Of a DNA stretch of 64,000 nucleotides, positions 53,956 through 63,123 are shown piece by piece; the first letter of the stretch is position 1, and each line of letters begins with the position of its first letter. Location of the stretch: the NCBI GenBank assembly GCA_018242725.1, contig JAFEBI010000016.1, forward strand, positions 42,923-106,922, read 5' to 3'. The notes below the pieces were generated by a model. It did no database searches and was not told the origin of the DNA. It saw only the letters and a program-made list of their open reading frames with translations. This DNA comes from Nitrospira sp. Its GTDB lineage: Bacteria > Nitrospirota > Nitrospiria > Nitrospirales > Nitrospiraceae. The position numbers and the translations under genes were made by a program.

Positions 53956-55579
53956 TCTTCCCGAGGTTCGTCCTCACCGCACATGGGGATGGTCCGTACA
54001 GCTTGTCTGGATCGTGCCGATCATCGCGGCGGCCATCGCCGGCTGGTTAGTCATCAAAACCATCCGTGAGAAGGGTCCCACGATCACCATCACGTTCAAG
54101 ACGGCCGAAGGACTTGAAGCGGGAAAGACGAAGGTGGCTTACAAGAACGTGGATATCGGGCGCGTGAAGGCCGTCAGGGTCAGCGATGATCTTCGAAGTG
54201 TCATTGCCACGGTCGAATTAGATAAAAACATGGAGCCGTATTTGGTCGAAGACACACTGTTTTGGGTCGTGCGGCCGCGAGTCGCCGGAGGACAAGTCTC
54301 GGGCCTCATGACACTCTTTTCAGGTTCGCATATCGGGGTCGATATCGGGCATTCCACCACTCTGCGGCAGGATTTTGTGGGATTGGAGATTGCACCTGTC
54401 GTGACGGGAGATACCCCCGGCAGACAATTTGTTCTTCGATCCCAGACACTTGGGTCATTGCAAGTTGGTTCTCCCGTGTTTTTCCGGCAAGAGGAAGTAG
54501 GGAAAGTGATCGCTCATGCGGTGGACCAGAACGGAAAAGGCGTGACGTCTAAGGTATTTATCGATGCGCCATACGATCGGTATGTCACCGCTGAAACCCG
54601 GTTTTGGAATGCCAGCGGCGTCGACGTCTCCCTTGATGCGTCCGGAGTGAAAATCGACACACAATCGCTCGTGTCCATTTTGATCGGCGGCGTCGCATTC
54701 GGAACACCGCCCGGAACCGAGCCCGGACCCGACTCGGAACAGCCCGCGGCGGAAGGACAGGAATTTCGCTTGGCCTCAACGCGAGAAGAGGCGATGAAGC
54801 ATCGAGATCTGAACGTGTCTCGCTTCGTACTGTATTTCCCCCATTCTCTACGAGGGTTGTTCGTCGGGGCTCCTGTGGACTTTCGAGGTATCGTCGTCGG
54901 AGAAGTCAAATCCATGAATTTCGAAACCGATGAGTCGAATACGGTCTTCCGATTTCCCGTCGAGGTGGAGCTCTACCCGAGTCGTTTAGTGGTGATGATG
55001 AAACGCACCGCGCCTAATTTTCTGGAGCATGACGAGCAGATCGTGCGCAAACGCTGGGACCAGGTTGTGGCAAATGGATTTAGGGCTCAGTTGGGAATGG
55101 GAAATCTGTTGACCGGTCAATTGTATGTCGCGTTGGATTTTTTCCCCGGTGCCGCCCCGGCAAAAATGGACTGGATGCATGATCCGCCGGCCATCCCGAC
55201 CATACCGGGGATCACGGAGGAGATTCAGAACTTGATTGTGCATTTATCCCAGACACTTCGGAAGTTCCCGTTGCAGGAGATTGGAACCGATATGCGCAAG
55301 ACGCTTCACACTCTGACAAGCACACTCGAAAGGAGTGGTCAATTTGTGGAACAGCTGCAATCCGAGGTGACGCCGGAGGTGAGAATCGCCCTTGATGAAA
55401 TGCGCCGCGCCTTGAAGACGGCGGAACGCACGCTGGCGTCCGAATCGCCGACGCAGGTGGAGCTCCAGAATACGTTGAGGGAGTTGGGGCAAACCGCAGA
55501 ATCCATCCGTCTACTGTCGGACTATCTTGAGCGCCACCCGGAGGCGCTCCTTCGCGGAAAGAGAGAAGGTGGGCGATGA
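53942..55579 (+). CDS. pqiB: PqiB-type MCE-domain intermembrane transport protein
   Basis: This protein of 545 residues has an N-terminal membrane anchor (LVWIVPIIAAAIAGWLV) and three successive MCE/MlaD domains: GPTITITFKTAEGLEAGKTKVAYKNVDIGRV, GRQFVLRSQTLGSLQVGSPVFFRQEEVGKV, and RFVLYFPHSLRGLFVGAPVDFRGIVVGEV. A C-terminal helical tail (residues ~415-540, ELQNTLRELGQTAESIR) forms the needle. The family builds a hexameric tunnel bridging inner and outer membrane for phospholipids. Its stop overlaps pqiC as ATGA. Confidence 0.93.
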   Translation: MDIRNLPEVRPHRTWGWSVQLVWIVPIIAAAIAGWLVIKTIREKGPTITITFKTAEGLEAGKTKVAYKNVDIGRVKAVRVSDDLRSVIATVELDKNMEPYLVEDTLFWVVRPRVAGGQVSGLMTLFSGSHIGVDIGHSTTLRQDFVGLEIAPVVTGDTPGRQFVLRSQTLGSLQVGSPVFFRQEEVGKVIAHAVDQNGKGVTSKVFIDAPYDRYVTAETRFWNASGVDVSLDASGVKIDTQSLVSILIGGVAFGTPPGTEPGPDSEQPAAEGQEFRLASTREEAMKHRDLNVSRFVLYFPHSLRGLFVGAPVDFRGIVVGEVKSMNFETDESNTVFRFPVEVELYPSRLVVMMKRTAPNFLEHDEQIVRKRWDQVVANGFRAQLGMGNLLTGQLYVALDFFPGAAPAKMDWMHDPPAIPTIPGITEEIQNLIVHLSQTLRKFPLQEIGTDMRKTLHTLTSTLERSGQFVEQLQSEVTPEVRIALDEMRRALKTAERTLASESPTQVELQNTLRELGQTAESIRLLSDYLERHPEALLRGKREGGR

Positions 55580-56187
55580 GACGCCGAATCGTTTGCGCGA
55601 TGACGGTTGCGACTCTCTTCGGATTAACCGGTGGCTGTCTGTCTTCGCCACCGACTCATTTTTACACGTTGAGCGCAGAGGCGTCGGCCGCACGCAATGC
55701 CGCCGTTGGCCCAACGCTCCGAATCGCGCTCGAACCGCTGACGATCCCGGAGATCGTCAATCGTCCACAATTCGTGGTGAAATCAGGCCCGAACACGGTG
55801 TCGCTGATCGACGACCATCGATGGGCGGAGTCGTTGAGGAGAGAGATTTCACGGGTGCTCGCAGAGAATCTGAGCCGGATCTTAGGAACCAATGAGGTGT
55901 GGATCTATACTCAGCCCAGAGCTGGTCGAGTCGACTACCGCCTTTTGGTGGATGTTTCACGATTCGAAACGAATCGCAAACAAGATATCTCGCTGGACGT
56001 TCTCTGGACGATCACACGAGTTCTGCCGAGCGGTGAAGACCAAAGAACGCACGGACGATCGAGCGTACAACGTCCTATAGAAGGCGCAGGTTACCAGGCC
56101 ATTGCCTCGGCATATAGTCACGCGCTTGCCACCGTGAGCCAAGAAATGGCCGCTGCCATTCGCTCAATGCGTGAGCAAGCCCCGTGA
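55576..56187 (+). CDS. pqiC: PqiC-type outer-membrane lipoprotein
   Basis: This protein of 203 residues has a lipobox-like LTGGC at residue ~21. The mature part shows THFYTLSAEA, the diagnostic start of ABC-type transport auxiliary lipoproteins, then IALEPLTIPEIVNRPQFVV and YRLLVDVSRFET. PqiC is the outer-membrane partner of the PqiABC complex. It is the last gene of the operon. Confidence 0.88.
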   Translation: MRRRIVCAMTVATLFGLTGGCLSSPPTHFYTLSAEASAARNAAVGPTLRIALEPLTIPEIVNRPQFVVKSGPNTVSLIDDHRWAESLRREISRVLAENLSRILGTNEVWIYTQPRAGRVDYRLLVDVSRFETNRKQDISLDVLWTITRVLPSGEDQRTHGRSSVQRPIEGAGYQAIASAYSHALATVSQEMAAAIRSMREQAP

Positions 56188-56587
56188 GCCTGTGGAAGTT
56201 GTTCCGTTCGATGCCATGTTCGATAGAAATCACCTCGCACTTCTCTCTGCTGCACGCTAAAACGCGGTCGCCGTTCTGTGGTTAATCTTCAGCAACTTGT
56301 GTTCATGGAGCTCTTCTCCTAACAGTGCGCTGCAAACGTCAGCAGATTGCGTACTCGTCTCGAGCAAAGGCTCAACGTTTAGAAACCCACTGAAGGCAAA
56401 GAACCTCACCGCTTCGCTCGCTGCCGCCTTGGTCGATAGGATACGTGTCATGACACGCAGAAGTGGGAACCGATGCTTGTTTGAGCAGGCCGCGCACACT
56501 GATGATAGGAGTTGGAACTGTCGCTGTCTCCGCTTTTCGTCCTGATTTCACGGGCAATCAATGGCTCATCTGAAATCCTGTCGGATA
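56188..56587. other. Gene-free spacer
   Basis: Four hundred bases between convergent genes with only short overlapping frames; none has a ribosome binding site or recognisable product. Confidence 0.3.
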
Positions 56588-57136
56588 TCAATCTTCCGTC
56601 GAAGGTGGCTGAGAGAAAACGCCCGAGCTGGTCTGCGCTTGTCTATTAGTCCGGTAGAGGTATCGGAAATACCACACATAGAGCAGAAACAGCAGCACAA
56701 CATTAGGAATAAGGATCTCCGGTGTCGCCCATTGCCACCCATCGAATTTCCAGCCGGAAAAAGGCCAGAGTACCGGAGTCGGAAAGAAGGCATAGGAATG
56801 CAAGGGCACGTCGGCCAGTACATGCAGACCCCACGCCCCGAGTTCCCACACCGGCCGTCTGAGGACAATCCATATGAGAAAAAAGACGGCCAAAAAGATG
56901 ACGAAGCTATGGGTGTAATTGTAGAGGTGATGGACGTATTGCGGAATCGACGATTCCGGAGGAGTGCCCCGACTGAAATCAGGACTTGGGGACAAGCCAA
57001 AAGCGGACGCGACGTAGAGAACCCCGAAGGAAAAGAGGTCGGGAGCCATGCCGATGGTGAATGCCAACCAGAAGCTGGATCGGGTTCTTCGACCGAATGC
57101 AATCGACCCCCAGAGGCCATGTGATATGAAGTCCAT
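56588..57136 (-). CDS. Membrane-bound YdjM/metal-dependent-hydrolase-like protein
   Basis: This protein of 182 residues starts MDFISHGLWGSIAFGRR. It carries the N-terminal SHGLWG with the first His, AFTIGMAPDLFSFGVLYVAS, a YNYTHSFVIF segment with another His, and LHVLADVPLHSY with His-Asp-His. This order of metal-ligand residues in membrane helices is the pattern of the YdjM/DUF457-like family often called membrane-bound metal-dependent hydrolases. Four to five membrane segments are predicted. The enzyme activity is uncertain. The next annotated feature on its upstream side is the repeat-bearing spacer. Confidence 0.7.
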   Translation of the reverse strand: MDFISHGLWGSIAFGRRTRSSFWLAFTIGMAPDLFSFGVLYVASAFGLSPSPDFSRGTPPESSIPQYVHHLYNYTHSFVIFLAVFFLIWIVLRRPVWELGAWGLHVLADVPLHSYAFFPTPVLWPFSGWKFDGWQWATPEILIPNVVLLFLLYVWYFRYLYRTNRQAQTSSGVFSQPPSTED

Positions 57137-57628
57137 CAGATCCTTGCAGGCGTGTAGAACGACGGTATTCTACTCGGTCCTGTTCCCTCTCGTCCATCGG
57201 AGTAGGTCTGATGGCTCAATTCGAGCGATGCAATGATGAAAACCATAAAGAACGTGCATTTTATCTGGTGGCCCTACATGGCATCGCGATTATGCTTGAT
57301 CAGCTGCGTCAGGATGAAAATACCCTGTCGTCACCCAAGATCGTGAGCGTGTAGCCTCCGACAGAGATCGTCAACGGCTCAGCATAGAATGCTGGGGTGC
57401 GGCTCGTCGAATACGCGCAGATTCCTCCCCTGTTGGGTTTGTTTTAGCTTTTAGGCCACGCACCGGATGCTAGTACATCCCAATTGGCTTGACGATGGAG
57501 ACAATTGCGTAAAACAGGTGAAAGCCGTTTCAGGACGTCCCCACTCCCTGCTGAAATGTATACAACTTTTCCCAATTCAACCCAGTGGAGCAGGGACAGG
57601 AAGCCCCGTCTCAAGACCATTTTCCAAT
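57137..57628. other. Gene-poor spacer adjoining the inverted element
   Basis: No gene is supported. A 63-codon minus-strand frame (57444-57635) starting just inside the repeat copy is without a ribosome binding site or similarity. It contains an imperfect hairpin near 57540-57596 (ccactccctgctgaa / ccagtggagcaggg). Confidence 0.3.
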
Positions 57629-57975
57629 CCAACATAGAGCCATCTTTTTACTCCTTCGCTCTTGACAGAGACGAATGTCCACTCCTGTTGCAGGGAACGT
57701 CATCCCCAGAAAGCTTTACAACCTGTGGATAGCCAGTCAGCAGATTGGGAATAGCATGGGCATCGGTCTGATCGAGTGGATAACATCAGACGATTTTTCT
57801 AGGAATATGTAAGAAAATCATGAACGCCTACTTAGACCACTATTCCTTGTGGTACAGAGGAGAGAGAGCAGATGCCTATAAAGTAGGCACTTTGATAAAT
57901 TCTCGCGCTATTCGTTGCATCTTGCCTGACAAACAGAACTTGCCCACATAGTTATCCACAGAAGATGGGGAGTGA
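57629..57975 (-). repeat. DnaA-box-bearing dispersed element, copy B
   Basis: This is the inverted counterpart of 40681-41026. TTATCCACA at 57952-57960 is a perfect DnaA box; AGTGGATAA (57775-57783) and TGTGGATAG (57724-57732) match the two other boxes of copy A, in the same relative order and orientation. The TGCCT-N7-AGGCA palindrome and an ACCAC-N8-GTGGT hairpin are conserved although intervening bases differ. It ends 48 nt downstream of the nuclease gene. Confidence 0.75.
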
Positions 57976-58022
57976 ATATTTCTCCATCTAATCGCTCGCC
58001 TAAAGAGTGGCTTCGGCTCTTT

Positions 58023-58514
58023 CTATTTCTCATTGTGACGAGCTGGTTTAGTAGGTTTCCACTTCCACGGCGAGATGGGATCTGGTTCAGACCACAGGCC
58101 TTGCTTGGAAGCTCTGGCGAGCTCTTCCATATCTCTGAGAGCCGGATCGTGAACTTCACCAGGCTGGACCCAGGCAAGTCCCTCTTTGACCAATTCATGG
58201 GCGATGTTTCGTCCATCTTGCAGCAAAATGTCGGCTGTCATGCGGCCCTGCTGATCCTTCATGAGTTCCCTCACCACGACATCGCGATTGGCAAGGTACG
58301 CCGCCGCTGCATGTTTTGCTTGCTTCCCATACGGTTGCTTCAGATCGGGACAATCCACATCACGAAGGGCAACTCTTTCATTTCTTCCTTGATAGTGAAT
58401 CGTCACGTGATCTCCTTCATGCACAGTCAGCACCCGTGCAACGAATTCTGTCCCGGCCATGCCTCGAACGGGCACGACCAGCAAGACCAAGAGAATGATG
58501 CAAGAAAACTTCAT
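58023..58514 (-). CDS. Thermonuclease (SNase)-family secreted nuclease
   Basis: This protein of 163 residues has a signal peptide (residues ~2-19). The SNase-like OB fold is recognisable: HVTIHYQGRNERVALRDVDCPDLKQPYG (equivalent to VRLIGIDAPE), AAAAYLANRDVVV, and DILLQDGRNIAHELVKEGLAWV. The catalytic pattern is partly changed: an acidic residue follows as CPD in place of the usual PE, and GRMTADILL replaces GRTLADV. It is probably an extracytoplasmic nuclease or an inactive OB protein; activity is uncertain. Confidence 0.82.
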   Translation of the reverse strand: MKFSCIILLVLLVVPVRGMAGTEFVARVLTVHEGDHVTIHYQGRNERVALRDVDCPDLKQPYGKQAKHAAAAYLANRDVVVRELMKDQQGRMTADILLQDGRNIAHELVKEGLAWVQPGEVHDPALRDMEELARASKQGLWSEPDPISPWKWKPTKPARHNEK

Positions 58515-58846
58515 GACGCTCTATGCTACCGAGCTCCGCTGACTCGGCCAATCTTTTCCCAGTTTTATGCAGTCACCAAGCGATCCCGTCCATAATGCGT
58601 CATGACCACGCCTTGACCAGGGTGTTGCGTTAAGCGTAGGTTATCATGCGATACCGCCTCAGCGAAGTAGGAGGTGGTCCTCATGTGTTCCCAGAAAACA
58701 GCAGACCATCCCAGCAGGCCTCGTCGCATTTGGTTCTCCTCGCTGTTCTCTCTTATCAATCCACTCGTTGAATTATCAGCCAGGTTTCACGGTGATTTTG
58801 CGTCCCTGATACAAAACCTTCCACCGTTGTGCTTCTGTGGTCCACT
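58515..58846. other. Intergenic region between nuclease and LuxR gene
   Basis: Divergent spacer of ~330 bases with no supported gene or clear hairpin. Confidence 0.3.
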
Positions 58847-59569
58847 ATGAAGGGAAAGGGAAGTTCTACGTCGAGCCATCGCGAAAGAGCCACCACTGCT
58901 CATCCCGAGCATGGAGTCTCGTCAGGATCCATCCGTGTGCTGCTCGCCGAAGCACAGCGCCTATTCAGACAGAGTCTGCGCCTCCTGCTGGAGCGAGAGC
59001 GTGACGTCACGACTGTGATTGAGGCGTCCGATGCGCATGAGATTTATCGGCTCGCGATGGAACACAGACCTGACCTCGTATTGCTCGACGTAGACTTACC
59101 GGATCTCGATGTCGCCTTGGCCACCAACCTCCTTCACAAACACCACCCCCGTATACGAGTCCTCCTCTTGGTGCGATATGAGGAAGATGCGCGGATCGTG
59201 GTTGCCATGCGGGCTGGCGCCTTTGGATACATCCTCAAAGACACCGATTGGACGGACTTCCTGCGCATCATCAGAACCACGGCAAATGGGCAACCGGTCC
59301 TGTCACCGGCTATACCGGACCGTTTCGTGCCTGACGTTCATGGCTCACTCCCTCACTCCTATGAGGGCGACACCCTACGGCTGTCCAGTCTCAGTGACCG
59401 TGAACTCCAAATATTGACTTGCGCAGCGGCTGGTCGAAGCAACAAAGAAATTGCCGACCACCTGTGCGTCTCCGTGGATACCGTCAAGACACATCTGCAT
59501 CACATCTACCAAAAGTTATCCGTCGACGGACGCGTTGAGGCCGTCATCGCATTTCTTCGTGCGCGGTAG
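58847..59569 (+). CDS. LuxR/NarL-type response regulator
   Basis: This protein of ~240 residues starts near MKGKGSS (58847). The receiver domain has the phosphoacceptor Asp in LVLLDVDLPD and the Lys in GYILKD, but the acidic pair that binds Mg2+ (usually DD) reads EA in VLLAEAQRLF, so phosphorylation may be weak. The C-terminal LuxR helix-turn-helix is canonical: LSDRELQILTCAAAGRSNKEIA, VSVDTVKTHLHHIYQKL. No histidine kinase is adjacent. The regulated genes are unknown. Confidence 0.87.
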   Translation: MKGKGSSTSSHRERATTAHPEHGVSSGSIRVLLAEAQRLFRQSLRLLLERERDVTTVIEASDAHEIYRLAMEHRPDLVLLDVDLPDLDVALATNLLHKHHPRIRVLLLVRYEEDARIVVAMRAGAFGYILKDTDWTDFLRIIRTTANGQPVLSPAIPDRFVPDVHGSLPHSYEGDTLRLSSLSDRELQILTCAAAGRSNKEIADHLCVSVDTVKTHLHHIYQKLSVDGRVEAVIAFLRAR

Positions 59570-60000
59570 CCGCGCCATTCCGTCATGATGTCTATTTACC
59601 CTCGGCAGGGGTATGGCTTTATCCTGATTCCCCCACAATCCACGTCGTGTCTTACATAATCGTCTGATTAACCCAAGGAATGGTACCGACAAGATGCCGC
59701 CATTGACTCACCATACCCCTGACGTTGCTGTACATTCGCAATTCCAGCCTTAATATGCTAGACTGGTGCATACGAATTTTGCTCCTCGCGCCCATCCTTC
59801 CCGACATGCGTGCTAGCGCGATTGTCAGCAGTGAATTCCCAGGGCAAGATTTTCTTGTGAGCCGTTGCACTACGTGTGAGGATGCCACGGCCTGCGCCGG
59901 ACAGAATCGTAGCGCGACATGTACAATCCCCAAGGGCATATAGTATTGGTGTCAGCCCCACGGGCCACACTGAGTGCCTAGACTCGGAGAGGATCTCTTT
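59570..60000. other. Gene-poor spacer
   Basis: Only short frames, for example 59725-59943, which lacks a ribosome binding site and has no family. The ribosome binding site GAGAGGA at its right end belongs to the gene at 60001. Confidence 0.3.
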
Positions 60001-60372
60001 ATGACGACAGCGAGCAATACTCGACCAACACCTGCGGAACATTGGGTCCGCATTCCAAATGGCACACGAGTGCGTCATCGATCGGAAGCCTATGAAGGGA
60101 TTATCGACGGACTCACAGAGATCGTCTCCGGATCGGAGCGTAACCCAGACGGGAAAACGCAGTATCGCGTCAAGGTGGAAGGTGGGACACGATTACTGGT
60201 TTCAGAGCAACATCTGAATGTCCTGATCGACACCAACCAGTTAGTTCTGATCGGTCGTGAATCTGAGCTGTATCGTCGATCTCTGACCGACCGGCTCCGA
60301 GCAGTCCTTCCGGGAGATCGATTTGTGGCCGCGACCGACAAGGCGACCGCGTCCCGTGAAAAATCTCGGTGA
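60001..60372 (+). CDS. Hypothetical protein, possible SH3-like/CarD-type fold
   Basis: This protein of 123 residues is preceded by GAGAGGA. The core HWVRIPNGTRVRHRSEAYEGIIDGL and QYRVKVEGGTRLLVSEQHLNVL suggests a small beta-barrel of SH3/Tudor type, as in CarD-like or RNA-polymerase-binding proteins, but this is only a resemblance. A basic helical C-terminus follows. Function is unknown. Confidence 0.6.
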   Translation: MTTASNTRPTPAEHWVRIPNGTRVRHRSEAYEGIIDGLTEIVSGSERNPDGKTQYRVKVEGGTRLLVSEQHLNVLIDTNQLVLIGRESELYRRSLTDRLRAVLPGDRFVAATDKATASREKSR

Positions 60373-60429
60373 TGGTCAAGCAGACATCAAACCACCGTTT
60401 TGCACATGAACGTGTCAAATGGAGCTAGC

Positions 60430-60699
60430 ATGAAGACATCATGGGGAACGAAATCCACGAATAGGCGGAGGCGAGTCGTACTTCGGACCAAGGTGCGGTG
60501 GGAGAAGCTGGGGCTTCAAGATCCGGCAGGATCGTCATCGACAACGTCGATTGAAGACCTTCGTCGTCAAATTACGTCAGCCGCCAGTCAGGGGTTAAGT
60601 CCCGATACAGTGTCTCGCTCTCAACAGCAGGATGGGCGCTCAGGGTCAGGCGCCAAGCGATCTGTGTCTGGCCGTAAACGGAATCCCGCTTCGTCGTAA
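60430..60699 (+). CDS. Small basic hypothetical protein
   Basis: This protein of 89 residues starts MKTSWGTKSTNRRRRVV at 60430, six nt after GGAG; an upstream ATG at 60400 is also possible. It is strongly Arg/Ser-rich, apart from a short helical segment SSTTSIEDLRRQITSAASQ, and probably disordered. It precedes the small gene at 60738 by 38 nt. Confidence 0.5.
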   Translation: MKTSWGTKSTNRRRRVVLRTKVRWEKLGLQDPAGSSSTTSIEDLRRQITSAASQGLSPDTVSRSQQQDGRSGSGAKRSVSGRKRNPASS

Positions 60700-60737
60700 C
60701 CCGAACGTCAGCACATCGCACCCGAAAGGAGGCCATC

Positions 60738-60923
60738 ATCGGAGGACCAGGAAAGACCACAGCCGCCAAGAGAGACCGAGAAAAATCACGCCAGCAGAAG
60801 CAGCGCGACAAAGAAGCGCGCCGCGCAGAGCGGAAGGCGAACAAGCCGGACCGTCCAGCACAAGAAGGCGAAGACCCAGATCTCGCTGGTTTGCACTGGG
60901 GTCCTCAAGAACCGCTCTATTGA
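60738..60923 (+). CDS. Small basic protein gene without a standard start codon
   Basis: The frame of 61 codons has a strong AAAGGAGG (60725-60732) and, at 5 nt, ATC followed by GGPGKTTAAKRDREKSRQ; the codons run GEDPDLAGLHWGPQEPLY to the stop. No ATG, GTG or TTG lies between the previous in-frame stop (60675) and GGPGK. The Lys/Arg-rich start and acidic-then-hydrophobic end resemble a small conserved hypothetical type I associate with this group. Translation from ATC, or mutation of the start, are both possible. Confidence 0.55.
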   Translation: MGGPGKTTAAKRDREKSRQQKQRDKEARRAERKANKPDRPAQEGEDPDLAGLHWGPQEPLY

Positions 60924-61276
60924 GCGAGGGTGTCACTCTGATCCGCTGCCTCGGTGGACTTTCACGAATGAAAAGGCTATGGACAGGGTATCACCATCCA
61001 CAGCTAAAAAAGTGGCAATCGAGGTTGATGAGACCCCAGGCTGACCGTCATCAGCCTCCGAGATTGCTCCATTTTGATTTATACGCCATCCCACACTCCA
61101 CACTCAGAGCAAATAACTCGTAGATCCACCACTCTCCGCCTTCCTGATGATCCGCTTCACAGCCTCCTGCTCCATTAGGAAGCCCCCCTCTTTCAACTGT
61201 CTCCAATAAACTGCCCTGCATCCCACACAAGCTACATCAGTCTGGGAGTACCTGGCAGCCTTGCACGAGACCCAAG
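60924..61276. other. Gene-free spacer
   Basis: No supported gene. Plus-strand frames here read as basic low-complexity sequence. Confidence 0.3.
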
Positions 61277-61723
61277 ATGGTGAGTATGCTTGAACATAGG
61301 TCGGATACGTTTACGCCTCACCACAGCACCCAAGAATGGAGTGAACCAGTGGATTCACTTATCACCTGGACCAAGGTCGTGTACGCCCTACACGCGTTCA
61401 GCCTACTGACCGGCATTATTGGCACAGCCACGGTAGTCGGTGCCTTTCTCACCGGCTGGCCCTCGATCATTGCGGTCATTCTCAACTACATTAAGCGAAG
61501 CGAAGCGCAGGGCACTTGGCTTGAATCCCATTCCCGCTGGCAGATTCGAACATTCTGGTTTGGACTGCTGTGGATATCCCTTTGCGTGGTCTTCATCATC
61601 GCGACCTTTGGGATCGGCCTCCTTTTCACGTGGCTACCAATCACTCTAGTCGGAATCTGGTTCGTGTACCGCATCGTTCGCGGCTGGGTGACTCTGAGCG
61701 ACGGTCGTCCCATGTACGTGTGA
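61277..61723 (+). CDS. DUF4870-like membrane protein
   Basis: This protein of 148 residues (start 61277 or 61286). TKVVYALHAFSLLTGIIGTATVVGAFL forms the first helix and loop, followed by the ILNYIKRSEAQGTWLESHSRWQIRTFWFGLLWISLCVVFIIATFGIG helical hairpin and WLPITLVGIWFVYRIVRGW. The HSRWQIRTFWF signature fits the DUF4870 small membrane protein family. Function is unknown. Confidence 0.75.
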   Translation: MVSMLEHRSDTFTPHHSTQEWSEPVDSLITWTKVVYALHAFSLLTGIIGTATVVGAFLTGWPSIIAVILNYIKRSEAQGTWLESHSRWQIRTFWFGLLWISLCVVFIIATFGIGLLFTWLPITLVGIWFVYRIVRGWVTLSDGRPMYV

Positions 61724-62088
61724 ACTGGATAGCCGTTATGCGTATACAACACCCCTCCACCATCAGCACGTCCCCATCCGGTCATGGACTTGAAAAGCTT
61801 TTTGGCGTTGCAACACCACGACAGAAAGGAAGACGGTATTGTTCGCGACTCTCACAGAGCCTAACTTCGAAAACTTGGCGAAACCAGAATTAACCTCGTA
61901 ACATGCTGTGGTGCTTGTTGCAGTACTCCACTCAACTGCATGGCTCTTGAGAGACCACCAACAGCATCCGTCCCATAGCTTTCTCCTGATCAGCTTCTTC
62001 ACAACATTCCGAGTAGCCGTACAAAAGAATGTGTGCTATCGTGCGCCCGACCAGTGAACCACATTGATCTGGTCGGAGGTCCTTGGAT
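61724..62088. other. Gene-free spacer
   Basis: Nothing is supported. It ends with GGAGG 9 nt before the next ATG. Confidence 0.3.
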
Positions 62089-62844
62089 ATGAATTACTGG
62101 TCCTATCTGCCGACTGTCTCTCTGATTCTTGTCGTTTCGTTTACCAGTATTTCAGACGTACAGGCGCAAGTGCACTCAGGCCGTCAGAATGTCTCGACGG
62201 AAATCAGTGGCCCAACTGATCATCAACAGAGTCACGCCAGTGGAAGCTGGGAAGGATCACCGGAAGGCATTGCCTATTCGGAGTTTAACCATCACTTCGC
62301 TGGTCTCTGCGACATGCTATTTGGATTTGCGGAGTTGGGCCAAGCCCTGCAGTATCCCCTGCCAATATGGACTCGCTTTGCACTTCCGACCATCCTTGGT
62401 GTGGTCGGAGCCTATAATATAATCTGGAGTGACCATGATGCCTGGCCGATCGGCTCGCTTAACTTTGCCGACACATTTTTCGGCCACGATCGGGAAATTA
62501 TTGAGCATAAGTTCTGCGGAATTATAGCCATCGTCATGGCCGTATGCGAGGCACTCAGACGGACCGGTCGTGTCCGACATCCGGCCTGGGCGGCTCCATT
62601 GGTGTTCTTAACTCTGGCCGGAAGTCTCCTGCTTTTCGTCCATTCGCACGCGAATCATCCCGGCGCCGCCAGGATCGACCTTCACCATGCGGTGTTGGGT
62701 AGCGTCGGTGTCTTTGCAGGCTTGTCAAAAGGCCTGGCATCCTGGCTACCTGGCGCCTCGCCTCTCGTGAGGAAACGGTGGGATATCGCCTGGGGGGGAT
62801 GCGTAGTTCTCTTTGGTCTTCTACTGGTCGTCTATTCAGAGTAA
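62089..62844 (+). CDS. His-rich membrane protein
   Basis: This protein of 251 residues starts at MNYWSYLPTVSLILVVSF, a signal or first membrane segment, behind GGAGG. A polar His/Ser linker (residues ~25-60) precedes five to six membrane helices. His clusters lie at SEFNHHFAGLCDM, HDREIIEHKFCG and VHSHANHPGAARIDLHH, suggesting metal binding (copper or iron), as in CopD-like transport proteins. The family is not recognised with confidence. Confidence 0.6.
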   Translation: MNYWSYLPTVSLILVVSFTSISDVQAQVHSGRQNVSTEISGPTDHQQSHASGSWEGSPEGIAYSEFNHHFAGLCDMLFGFAELGQALQYPLPIWTRFALPTILGVVGAYNIIWSDHDAWPIGSLNFADTFFGHDREIIEHKFCGIIAIVMAVCEALRRTGRVRHPAWAAPLVFLTLAGSLLLFVHSHANHPGAARIDLHHAVLGSVGVFAGLSKGLASWLPGASPLVRKRWDIAWGGCVVLFGLLLVVYSE

Positions 62845-63123
62845 GCAGATGGTGAGGATGGTGGAGAGTTCAAGAGTATGCTGCTCCCCTTGAAATGAGA
62901 ACCACCTTCACGACAGAGTCCTGAGCAGACCGGGGAGGTGGCGAGATGGTACCAGATGCACCCGAACCGATTGCACGGTGGACGGCCGAACGGCGTGGTG
63001 GTGCTGGATAACAACGTCCTTCCCCGTTCGGCTAGCGGCAGCTGTGTGCCGTGCGGCGTGGCCAGACCCTCATCGCATGAACACGAAGGCCGTGTAGTGG
63101 TGTAGTGACAGACTCAAGCGCCT

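Noticed and set aside
59725..59943. 72-codon frame with Cys pattern near the end
   Set aside because: No ribosome binding site and no similarity; Cys spacing does not match a known cluster motif.
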